From Acidocella sp. (lineage in GTDB: Bacteria; Pseudomonadota; Alphaproteobacteria; Acetobacterales; Acetobacteraceae), in NCBI RefSeq assembly GCF_027352905.1, contig NZ_DAIEIF010000050.1:1-64000 (forward strand): a stretch of 64,000 nt of DNA. Direction: 5' to 3'. A program made the position numbers and the translations under genes. A model generated the notes under the pieces. That model was not told the DNA's origin. It saw only the letters and a program-made list of their open reading frames with translations, and searched no databases. The number at the start of each line of letters is the position of its first letter. Within the stretch, counting starts at the first letter, position 1. Shown here in pieces: positions 25,222-33,144 of this stretch.

Positions 25222-26693
25222 GCGTCTTCGACCTGACCATCGCGGGCGCCGCGCGGGCGCTGCGGGCGCGCGAGATCTCGGCGGTGGAACTCGCCGCCGC
25301 CTATAATGCGGCGGTCGAGGCGCTCAACCCGCGCCTTAACGCCTATATCACGCCCACGCCGGAACTGGCGCTGGAGCAAGCAAGGGCGGCTGACCGGCGG
25401 CTTGCCGGGGGCGGCGCGACGCCACTCACCGGCATTCCCATCGCGATGAAGGATCTGTTCTGCACCGAGGGCGTGCGCACCACGGCGGCGAGCAAGATCC
25501 TCGGCAATTTCGTCCCGCCTTACGAAAGCACGGTCTCGGCCCGGTTGAAGGCGGCAGGCGCGGTGATGCTGGGCAAGGCCAATCTCGACGAATTCGCGAT
25601 GGGTTCTTCCAACCTGACCTCGGCCTTCGGCCCGGTCGAAAGCCCGTGGAAGCGCCATGGCGCGGAGGCCAGGCTGGCGCCGGGCGGCTCCTCAGGCGGT
25701 TCCGCCGCCGCGGTGGCGGCGCGCATCGCCCTGGCCGCCACCGGCACCGATACAGGCGGCTCCATCCGCCAGCCCGCCGCCTTCACCGGCATTGCCGGCA
25801 TCAAGCCCACCTATGGCCGCTGCTCGCGCTTCGGCGTGGTGGCATTCGCCTCGTCGCTTGACCAGCCCGGCCCGATGGCCCGCAATGTCGAGGATAATGC
25901 CCTGATGCTGAGCGTCATGTCGGGGTTCGATGAGAAGGATTCCACCAGCGCCGACCGAGCGGTGCCGGATTTCACCCAGGCGTTACACCGCAGCGTGAAG
26001 GGGCTGAAGATCGGCGTCCCGGCCGAATACCGGCTGGAGGGCACGAATCCGGAAATTCTGGCGCTGTGGGAACAGGGCATCGCCTGGCTGCGGGCAGAGG
26101 GCGCGGAAATCCGCGACATCTCTCTTCCCCATACAAAGTACGGCCTGCCCGCCTATTACATCATCGCTCCCGCCGAGGCCTCCTCCAACCTCGCCCGCTA
26201 TGACGGGGTGCGCTACGGGCTGCGGGTGGAGGGCGAGGATCTCATCGATTTGTACGAGCGTACCCGCGCCGAGGGGTTCGGCGCCGAGGTCAAGCGCCGC
26301 ATTCTCATCGGCACCTATGTGCTGAGCCATGGCTATTACGATGCCTATTACCTGAAAGCGCAGAAAATCCGCAGCCTGATCCTGCGCGATTTCACCGACG
26401 CCTTTATGGAGGTGGATGCGATTCTCACCCCCACCGCGCCCTCCGCCGCCTTCGGCCTGGATGAGACGATGACCGACCCCTTGACCATGTATCTCAACGA
26501 CGTGTTCACCGTGCCCGCCTCGCTGGCGGGCGTGCCAGCCATGAGCGTGCCCGCCGGTCTCTCGGCGGCAGGGCTGCCGCTCGGCCTGCAGGTGATCGGC
26601 CGGCATTTCGACGAGGAGACGGTGTTCACCGTGGCCGCCGCCCTGGAGCGGGCAGCCCAATTCTCCGCCCTGCCGCAAGTGAGGGCGGAATAA
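25218..26693 (+). CDS. gatA: Asp-tRNA(Asn)/Glu-tRNA(Gln) amidotransferase subunit A
   Basis: Glutaminase subunit that releases ammonia from glutamine and channels it to GatB. 491 residues, amidase-signature family. The Ser-cisSer-Lys triad lies in '[10 protein letters not shown]' (Lys), '[15 protein letters not shown]' and '[16 protein letters not shown]' (nucleophile Ser). It overlaps gatC by four bases, and its TAA shares a base with the gatB ATG, so the three subunits are made from one mRNA. Confidence 0.97.
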   Translation: MSVFDLTIAGAARALRAREISAVELAAAYNAAVEALNPRLNAYITPTPELALEQARAADRRLAGGGATPLTGIPIAMKDLFCTEGVRTTAASKILGNFVPPYESTVSARLKAAGAVMLGKANLDEFAMGSSNLTSAFGPVESPWKRHGAEARLAPGGSSGGSAAAVAARIALAATGTDTGGSIRQPAAFTGIAGIKPTYGRCSRFGVVAFASSLDQPGPMARNVEDNALMLSVMSGFDEKDSTSADRAVPDFTQALHRSVKGLKIGVPAEYRLEGTNPEILALWEQGIAWLRAEGAEIRDISLPHTKYGLPAYYIIAPAEASSNLARYDGVRYGLRVEGEDLIDLYERTRAEGFGAEVKRRILIGTYVLSHGYYDAYYLKAQKIRSLILRDFTDAFMEVDAILTPTAPSAAFGLDETMTDPLTMYLNDVFTVPASLAGVPAMSVPAGLSAAGLPLGLQVIGRHFDEETVFTVAAALERAAQFSALPQVRAE

Positions 26694-28144
26694 TGGCCTA
26701 TACGCTGGCAGGGCGCAGCGGCGCCTGGGAGGTCGTCGTCGGGCTGGAGGTCCATGCCCAGGTCATCTCCGTCTCCAAGCTGTTCTCTGGCGCCTCCGCG
26801 GCCTATGGCGGCGAGCCCAACGCGCATGTCTCTTTCGTGGATGCCGGGTTTCCCGGCATGCTGCCGGTCATCAACCAAGAATGCGTGGCCCAGGCCGTGC
26901 GCACCGGGCTGGGGCTGAAGGCGCAGATCAACCTGTTCTCGCGCTTCGACCGCAAGAATTATTTTTACGCTGATCTGCCCAATGGCTATCAGATCAGCCA
27001 GTTCGCCCATCCCATCGTCGGCAAGGGCATTGTCGAGATCGAATTGGCGGATGGCACGCTCAAGCCCATTGGCATCACCCGCCTGCATTTGGAGCAGGAT
27101 GCGGGCAAATCGATGCACGACCAGCATCCCACCAAGTCAATCATCGACCTCAACCGGGCCGGGGTGGCGCTGATGGAGATCGTTTCCGAGCCGGATATCC
27201 GCTCGCCGGAGGAGGCCGGGGCGTATTTGCGCAAGCTGCGCCAGATCCTGCGTTATCTCGGCACTTGCGATGGCAATATGGAAGAGGGCTCGCTGCGCGC
27301 GGATGTGAATGTCTCGGTGCGCAAGCCGGGCGAGGCCTTCCGCACCCGCTGCGAGATCAAGAACGTCAATTCCATCCGCTTCGTCATGCACGCGGTGGAA
27401 GCCGAGGCGCTGCGCCAGATCGAGATCTGGGAAGACGGCGGCGAGGTGGAGCAGGAAACCCGGCTCTATGACCCCGCCCGGGGCGAAACCCGCTCCATGC
27501 GCTCCAAGGAGGACGCGCATGATTACCGCTATTTCCCCGACCCCGACCTGCTGCCGCTGGTGCTGGAGGAGGATTGGGTGGCGGCGCTGAAACGCGGCCT
27601 GCCCGAACTGCCGGATGAGAAGCGCGCCCGTTTCTGCGCCGAATACGGCATACCCTTCTACGATGCCGGTGTACTGGTGGCGGAGCAGGAGGTGGCCGAT
27701 TTCTACGAGGAGGTGGCGCGGGGACGGGACGGCAAGCTCGCCGCCAATTGGGTGACGGGCGATTTCTTCGCCGCCATGAACCGGACCGGCAAGAGCATCG
27801 CCGACCCGCCGGTGAGCGCGGCCGCGCTGGGCGCGCTGCTCGATCTCATCACGGATAAAACCATCAATGGCCGCATCGCCAAGGATGTGTTCGAGGAGAT
27901 GGTGGAAACCGGCAAGCCGCCCGCCGAAATCGTCGTGGAAAAGGGCCTCCGCCAGGTGACGGACACTGGCGCGATCGACGCCGCCGTCACCCGCGTGCTG
28001 GCCGCAAATGCCGATAAGGTAGCGGAATACAAGGCCGGCAAGGACAAGCTATTCGGCTTCTTCGTCGGGCAGGTGATGAAGGCGATGCAGGGCAAGGGCA
28101 ATCCCGCCCTGGTAAACGAGGCCGTGAAAAAACAGCTCGGCTGA
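26693..28144 (+). CDS. gatB: Asp-tRNA(Asn)/Glu-tRNA(Gln) amidotransferase subunit B
   Basis: Kinase/transamidase subunit: activates the side chain of mischarged tRNA with ATP and amidates it with ammonia from GatA. 483 residues, starting with a 10-residue lead before '[13 protein letters not shown]'. '[18 protein letters not shown]' and '[29 protein letters not shown]' are the conserved cradle-domain motifs. The C-terminal YqeY-like tail domain ends '[22 protein letters not shown]'. Last gene of the gatCAB operon. Confidence 0.97.
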   Translation: MAYTLAGRSGAWEVVVGLEVHAQVISVSKLFSGASAAYGGEPNAHVSFVDAGFPGMLPVINQECVAQAVRTGLGLKAQINLFSRFDRKNYFYADLPNGYQISQFAHPIVGKGIVEIELADGTLKPIGITRLHLEQDAGKSMHDQHPTKSIIDLNRAGVALMEIVSEPDIRSPEEAGAYLRKLRQILRYLGTCDGNMEEGSLRADVNVSVRKPGEAFRTRCEIKNVNSIRFVMHAVEAEALRQIEIWEDGGEVEQETRLYDPARGETRSMRSKEDAHDYRYFPDPDLLPLVLEEDWVAALKRGLPELPDEKRARFCAEYGIPFYDAGVLVAEQEVADFYEEVARGRDGKLAANWVTGDFFAAMNRTGKSIADPPVSAAALGALLDLITDKTINGRIAKDVFEEMVETGKPPAEIVVEKGLRQVTDTGAIDAAVTRVLAANADKVAEYKAGKDKLFGFFVGQVMKAMQGKGNPALVNEAVKKQLG

Positions 28145-28207
28145 GAATGGCCGCCCCGGCCAGCGCATCCATTCGAAATCGAGGAGGCGCTGACCGGATG
28201 GCTTGGC

Positions 28208-29386
28208 TCAGACCCGTTCCAGCACCATGGCGATGCCCTGGCCGCCGCCGATGCACATCGTCACCAGCGCGTAACGCCCGCCCACGCGGTGAAGCTCGTA
28301 AATCGCCTTGACGGTGATGATGGCGCCGGAGGCGCCGACCGGATGGCCGAGGGCGACGGCGCCGCCATTCGGGTTGACCTTGGCCGGATCGAATTCGAGA
28401 TCCTTGGCCACCGCGCAGGCCTGGGCGGCGAAAGCCTCGTTGGATTCGATCACGTCCATATCCGTGACGCTGAGCCCGGCCCGGCGCAGGGCGTGACGGG
28501 AGGCGGGAACCGGCCCCAGGCCCATCACCTCCGGCGCCACCCCGGCATGGCCATAGGCGACGATGCGCGCCAATGGCTTGAGGGCCCGGCGTTTGACCTC
28601 CGCGCCGCTGGCCAGCACCAGCGCGGCCGCGCCGTCATTCAGGCTCGAGGCGTTACCGGCGGTCACGGTGCCGTCTTTCTTGAAGGCGGGTTTCAACCCG
28701 GCCAGGCTCTCGGCCGATGTGTCGGAGCGGGGATGCTCATCCGTGTCGAAGATCACGGTGCCCTTGCGGGACGGCAGTTCCACCGGGGCGATCTGCTCCT
28801 TGAAATATCCCGCCGCGATGGCGGCGGCGGCGCGGCGATGCGATTCCGCCGCGAATTTGTCCTGATCCCCGCGCGAGAGGCCATATTGCGCGGCGACATT
28901 TTCCGCCGTGACGCCCATATGGCCGTGACCGAACGGATCGTGGAGCGCGCCCACCACCATGTCCACCACCTGGGAATCGCCCAGCCGCGCGCCCCAGCGC
29001 TCATTGGGGAGCAGATAGCCGCCCCGGCTCATGGATTCCGCCCCGCCCGCTACGGCGATATCGGCGTCGCCCAGCATGATGGACTGGGCGGCGGAGACCA
29101 CCGCCTGCATGCCGGAGCCGCAAAGCCGGTTGAGCGTCAGCGCCGGCGTTTCCACCGGGATGCCCGCGCCCACGGCGGCGACGCGGGAAAGATAGGCGTC
29201 GCGCGGCTCGGTATGGATGACATTGCCCATCATCACATGCTGAACATCCGCCGCGGTGACACCGGATTTGCCGAGCGCGGCGCGGATGACGATCTCGCCC
29301 AGCTTGGTTGGCGGCACATCCTTGAGGCTCTTGCCGTAATCACCGATGGCGGTGCGCTGGCCCGAGAGTATGAAAACATCCGTCAT
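28208..29386 (-). CDS. Acetyl-CoA C-acetyltransferase (thiolase II)
   Basis: Condenses two acetyl-CoA to acetoacetyl-CoA or runs in reverse. It could feed polyhydroxybutyrate synthesis (PhaA role) or acetoacetate use (AtoB role). 392 residues. The nucleophile Cys is in 'LNRLCGSGMQAVVSAAQSI'. 'NPNGGAVALGHPVGASGA' holds the catalytic His, and 'YALVTMCIGGGQGIAMVLER' the second Cys. 'ESNEAFAAQ' is present. No phaB or phaC is adjacent, so the pathway is not fixed by context. It is separated from the upstream Gfo/Idh gene by 70 bases, same strand. Confidence 0.93.
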   Translation of the reverse strand: MTDVFILSGQRTAIGDYGKSLKDVPPTKLGEIVIRAALGKSGVTAADVQHVMMGNVIHTEPRDAYLSRVAAVGAGIPVETPALTLNRLCGSGMQAVVSAAQSIMLGDADIAVAGGAESMSRGGYLLPNERWGARLGDSQVVDMVVGALHDPFGHGHMGVTAENVAAQYGLSRGDQDKFAAESHRRAAAAIAAGYFKEQIAPVELPSRKGTVIFDTDEHPRSDTSAESLAGLKPAFKKDGTVTAGNASSLNDGAAALVLASGAEVKRRALKPLARIVAYGHAGVAPEVMGLGPVPASRHALRRAGLSVTDMDVIESNEAFAAQACAVAKDLEFDPAKVNPNGGAVALGHPVGASGAIITVKAIYELHRVGGRYALVTMCIGGGQGIAMVLERV

Positions 29387-29456
29387 GACTTGGCTTTCTT
29401 CGTTGAGGTCGGAAAGGATGGCCCCATGGGGAGGGATGCAAGGGGAGAAGTCAAGA

Positions 29457-30434
29457 CTATGGCCTTGGCACCAACCCGCTGGCCTCGGCCTGCGCCCGGC
29501 TTTCCGCGATGGAGCGGCTGACCATCAGCGCCGCCGCCAGGGCCCGCTTGCCGGCGGCGCCGTCCACCAGCACGGGTCCGCCTTCCAGGCAGGCGGCAAT
29601 GAACGCCTCATGCTCCGCCGCTAGCGCGTCGTGGTCCTGCCAGCCCGCCTGCTCGATGCCGAATTCCGGAAAGCCTGGCAGTTTCATACCGATGCCCCGT
29701 CCCACCAGGGTCAGCTTGCGGGCTGAGAAATCCACCGTCAAATACCCGCTCGCTGAAAAAATCCGCATCTTGCGCTCGGTCTTGAGGGAGATGCGGCTCG
29801 CGGTGATGGTGGCGACCGCGCCGGAGGCGAAACGGATGCGGGCATTGGCGATGTCATCGAATCGGCTGGCGACCGGTGCGCCCACCGCGTCCACGCTCAC
29901 CACCTCGGACTCTGCCAGAGTGAGAACGAGGTCGAGATCGTGGATCATCAAATCGAGAATGACCGAGACATCCGTGCCGCGCGGCTTGAACGGGGCGATA
30001 CGCACCGCCTCTATATAAAGAGGGCGGCCCATGCGCTGCGCCACCGCCCCATGCGCGGCGGAAAATCGCTCGAGATGCCCCACTTGCAGCACCCGCCCCG
30101 CCCGCGCCGCGCGGGCGATGAGATCATCCGCCTGGGCCAGCGTCGCCGCGACCGGTTTTTCCACCAGCACATGCAGCCCGGCGGCAAGCGCCCTGGCCGC
30201 AAGATCGTAATGGAACTCCGCCGGCGCGGCGATGACGATGGCCTCGGCCTCGGCCAGCAACTCCTCCACGGCGCGAACGGGGCAGCCAGCCTCCCAGGCC
30301 ACTTCCCTGGCGCGGGCCGCGTTGGGGTCAGCGAGGCCGACGAGCCGGGCGCGCGGCGCCGCCGCCAGTTTCAGCGCGTGGTAGCGGCCGAAATGCCCCG
30401 CCCCGATCAGCCCGACCCGCAAAGGTTCTTCCAT
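29457..30434 (-). CDS. Gfo/Idh/MocA-family oxidoreductase
   Basis: 325 residues from ATG 30434; the track's upstream start (30479) adds a non-conserved Arg-rich stretch. N-terminal Rossmann fold 'VGLIGAGHFGRYHALKLAA', the family 'EKPVA' motif near residue 95, and 'ILDLMIHDLDLVLTLAES' holding the second catalytic Asp/His. 'DLMIHDLDLVL' is shared with UDP-GlcNAc 3-dehydrogenases (GnnA-type, which prepare amide-linked lipid A), so a sugar-nucleotide or lipid A role is one possibility. No gnnB or lpx gene is nearby, and the substrate is unproven. Divergent from secD. Confidence 0.85.
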   Translation of the reverse strand: MEEPLRVGLIGAGHFGRYHALKLAAAPRARLVGLADPNAARAREVAWEAGCPVRAVEELLAEAEAIVIAAPAEFHYDLAARALAAGLHVLVEKPVAATLAQADDLIARAARAGRVLQVGHLERFSAAHGAVAQRMGRPLYIEAVRIAPFKPRGTDVSVILDLMIHDLDLVLTLAESEVVSVDAVGAPVASRFDDIANARIRFASGAVATITASRISLKTERKMRIFSASGYLTVDFSARKLTLVGRGIGMKLPGFPEFGIEQAGWQDHDALAAEHEAFIAACLEGGPVLVDGAAGKRALAAALMVSRSIAESRAQAEASGLVPRP

Positions 30435-30522
30435 CTCCCCTTGGCCTCTATTCCGCCCCGGGGTTGCGCGCAACGTCACGGCCCGCCATAGGGCGAACGG
30501 TCTGGCATTTTTGGAGCCCGTC

Positions 30523-32103
30523 TTGCTTTATTTCAGCCGCGCGAAGACATTCGCAATCCTGCTCGTCTGCGGGCTGGGGGTGCTGCTCAGCCTGCCCAAT
30601 CTCGGCCCCCGGCCCGGCTGGTGGCCTGGCTTTCTGCCCTGGAATCAGCTCCATCTCGGACTCGATCTCAAGGGCGGCTCCTACCTTCTTCTCCAGCTCG
30701 ACACAAAGGCGATCGAGGCTCAGGATTTGAATTCGCTGGTCGGCCAGGCGCGGCAGACGCTCCTCAAGGCCGGGCTGGGATATAAGGACCTTCACGCCGA
30801 CCCGGCGGCCGGCCGGGTCACGCTGACGCCCCTTGACGGCCAGGCCCAGCAGGCCCTCCAGGCGCTCCAAGGCCTTATTACCTATCAGCCTGGCTCGCCC
30901 ACACCCAGCCTGAACGTCTCGCTACTGCCCGATGGGGCCATCGCCCTCTCCATTCCCGCCCAGGCGCGCGTTCAACGCAACGAGCAGGCGGTGCAGCAGG
31001 CGATGACCATCATCCAGCGCCGCATCGACGGTTCCGGCGTGCTCAACGCGCTCGTCCAGCGTCAGGGACAGAATCAGATCGTCGTGCAGTTGCCCGGCAT
31101 CTCAGACCCGGAGCGGGTGAAGACGCTGATCGGCACCACGGCGCACATGACCTTCCAGCTGGTCGATACCAGCGCTGTGCCGGGCCAGCCCCCGCCGCCG
31201 GGTGATGAATGGCTGCCCATGGCCGACAACCCCAATCAGAAGCTGGCGGTACAGAGCAGCGTGGCGGTGGATGGGGCGGATTTACAGACCGCCCAGGCCA
31301 GCACCGACCCGCAAACCGGCCAGTGGGTGGTGAATTTCACCCTCAACGCCTTGGGCGCGCGTGAATTCGCCCAGGTGACCAGCGCCAATGTCGGCAAGCT
31401 CTTTGCCATAGTGCTCGATGGCAAGATCATCGAGGCGCCGGTGATCCGGGAACCCATCACCGGCGGCTCAGGCCAGATTTCCGGCAATTTCACCCCTCAA
31501 TCCGCCACGGATCTGGCGTTGCTGCTGCGCGCGGGCGCGCTGCCCGCGCCGCTCAGCATCGTGGAGGAGCAGAGCGTGGGGCCGGAGCTGGGAGCCGACG
31601 CCATCCGCGCGGGCGCGCTTTCCCTCATCGTCGGCTTCCTGCTCGTGCTGTTCTTCATGGCGCTGTTTTACGGCCTGTTCGGCTGGTTCGCGAATATCGC
31701 CCTCATCCTCAACCTCATCCTCATGCTCGCCATCCTCTCGGTCATGGGCGCCACTTTAACCCTGCCCGGCATGGCGGGCATTCTCCTCACCCTGGGCATG
31801 GCGGTGGACGCCAATATTCTCATCAATGAGCGCGTGCGCGAGGAAGCCCGCCAGAACGGACGCAAGCCGCTCGCCGCGCTGGAGGCCGGATATAAGCGCG
31901 CTTACGGCACCATCATCGATTCCAACGTGACCACGCTGCTCGCCCATATCACCTTGTTCATCTTCGGCTCGCCCCCCGTGCGCGGTTTCGCCGTGACGAT
32001 CTGCGCCGGCATTCTCACCACCATGTTCACCGCCACCGTGGTCGTGCGCCTCATCACCTCGCGCTGGTATGCCACGCGCCGCCCCGCCGCCCTGCCCGTT
32101 TAG
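30523..32103 (+). CDS. secD: Protein translocase subunit SecD
   Basis: Membrane subunit of the SecDF complex, which uses proton motive force to pull secreted proteins through SecYEG. 526 residues from a TTG at 30523 ('MLYFSRAKTFAILLVCG'). 'GGAG' stands 6 bases upstream, and this N-terminus fits the family better than the track's TTG at 30511. One N-terminal helix, then 'HLGLDLKGGSYLLLQ'. The large periplasmic P1 domain runs from about 40 to 360. Five C-terminal helices carry 'GMAVDANILINERVREE'. yajC is not upstream in this genome arrangement. secF follows 10 bases after the stop. Confidence 0.95.
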   Translation: MLYFSRAKTFAILLVCGLGVLLSLPNLGPRPGWWPGFLPWNQLHLGLDLKGGSYLLLQLDTKAIEAQDLNSLVGQARQTLLKAGLGYKDLHADPAAGRVTLTPLDGQAQQALQALQGLITYQPGSPTPSLNVSLLPDGAIALSIPAQARVQRNEQAVQQAMTIIQRRIDGSGVLNALVQRQGQNQIVVQLPGISDPERVKTLIGTTAHMTFQLVDTSAVPGQPPPPGDEWLPMADNPNQKLAVQSSVAVDGADLQTAQASTDPQTGQWVVNFTLNALGAREFAQVTSANVGKLFAIVLDGKIIEAPVIREPITGGSGQISGNFTPQSATDLALLLRAGALPAPLSIVEEQSVGPELGADAIRAGALSLIVGFLLVLFFMALFYGLFGWFANIALILNLILMLAILSVMGATLTLPGMAGILLTLGMAVDANILINERVREEARQNGRKPLAALEAGYKRAYGTIIDSNVTTLLAHITLFIFGSPPVRGFAVTICAGILTTMFTATVVVRLITSRWYATRRPAALPV

Positions 32104-32113
32104 GACCCGCCCC

Positions 32114-33061
32114 ATGTTCTACAGACCGGCCTTCCGCTTCGTTCCGGACGGAACCAAGATCCGCTTCATGAGGGGCCGCTTCGCCGGGCTCATCGTCTCG
32201 GCGGTTCTCTCTCTAGCCTCGGTGGTCCTTTTCTTCCACCCCGGCCTCAACATGGGGCTGGATTTCAAGGGTGGCGTGGTGTTGCAGGTGCAAACCCCGC
32301 AACGTGCCGATTTTCCGGCCCTGCGCACCGCCCTGGCCCAGGCCGGGCTGGAGGATGCGGCGCTGCAAGCGGTGGGGCGCCAGGGCGACCAGGTGTTGAT
32401 CAGCCTGGAAAGCCGGAATACCGCTGCCGCCACCCAGACCGCCATCGGCAAAGCGCAGGACGCCCTGGCCAAGGCCGCGCCGGGGGCGAAAATCCTCTCC
32501 ACCCAGGCGGTGGGCGCCTCGGTTTCCCGCCAGCTTTTCCTGCAAGGGATCGAGGCGCTGGGCCTCTCCTTCGTGATGATCCTCGCCTATATCTGGTTCC
32601 GTTTCGAATGGCAGTTCGCCGTCGGTGCTGTCGCCACGCTGATCCTCGACACCACCAAGACCATCGGCTTCATGGTGATCACCCGCATCCCCTTCGATCT
32701 CGTCACCATCGCCGCGATTCTCACCATCATCGGCTATTCCACCAACGACAAGGTGGTCGTCTATGACCGGGTGCGGGAGAATCTGCGCAAATATAAAACG
32801 ATGCGCCTGCGCGACCTGATCGATCTTTCGATCAATGAGACCCTGAACCGCACCCTCGGCACCTCGGGCACAGTTTTTCTGGCGGCTCTGCCGCTCGCGC
32901 TGTTCGGTGGCGCGGCTCTCTCCGGCTTCGCCTGGATCATGCTGTTCGGCATCGTGGTGGGCACATCCTCTTCCATTTTCATCGCCGCGCCGATCCTACT
33001 TTTTCTAGGGGAACACAGGCTGCGCCGGACGGCCGCGGCGGCGAAGCCAACCCCGCGATGA
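32114..33061 (+). CDS. secF: Protein translocase subunit SecF
   Basis: Partner of SecD. 315 residues from ATG 32114 ('MFYRPAFRFVPDGTKIRFM'); the track start at 32069 lies inside secD. First helix about 20-40, then 'GLDFKGGVVLQV', a smaller periplasmic domain, and five helices with 'IIGYSTNDKVVVYDRVREN', the conserved transmembrane proton-path motif. The C-terminal ~20 residues are basic. Probably co-transcribed with secD. Confidence 0.95.
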   Translation: MFYRPAFRFVPDGTKIRFMRGRFAGLIVSAVLSLASVVLFFHPGLNMGLDFKGGVVLQVQTPQRADFPALRTALAQAGLEDAALQAVGRQGDQVLISLESRNTAAATQTAIGKAQDALAKAAPGAKILSTQAVGASVSRQLFLQGIEALGLSFVMILAYIWFRFEWQFAVGAVATLILDTTKTIGFMVITRIPFDLVTIAAILTIIGYSTNDKVVVYDRVRENLRKYKTMRLRDLIDLSINETLNRTLGTSGTVFLAALPLALFGGAALSGFAWIMLFGIVVGTSSSIFIAAPILLFLGEHRLRRTAAAAKPTPR

Positions 33062-33098
33062 CCCCACTCCCGGCCGCGCGGCGGGACGAATAGCCCGG

Positions 33099-33106
33099 GC
33101 ATTGCA
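33099..33106 (-). promoter_or_regulatory. TGCAATGC octamer upstream of the glgE operon
   Basis: TGCAATGC reads on the minus strand (GCATTGCA on plus), 39-46 bases before the glgE ATG. This is the same octamer that makes up the sRNA promoter palindrome. Its position suits an operator near the operon promoter; function is inferred. Confidence 0.4.
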
Positions 33107-33144
33107 AATCAGTAAATTTCATTGAACCCAACGGCACGCGGGCC

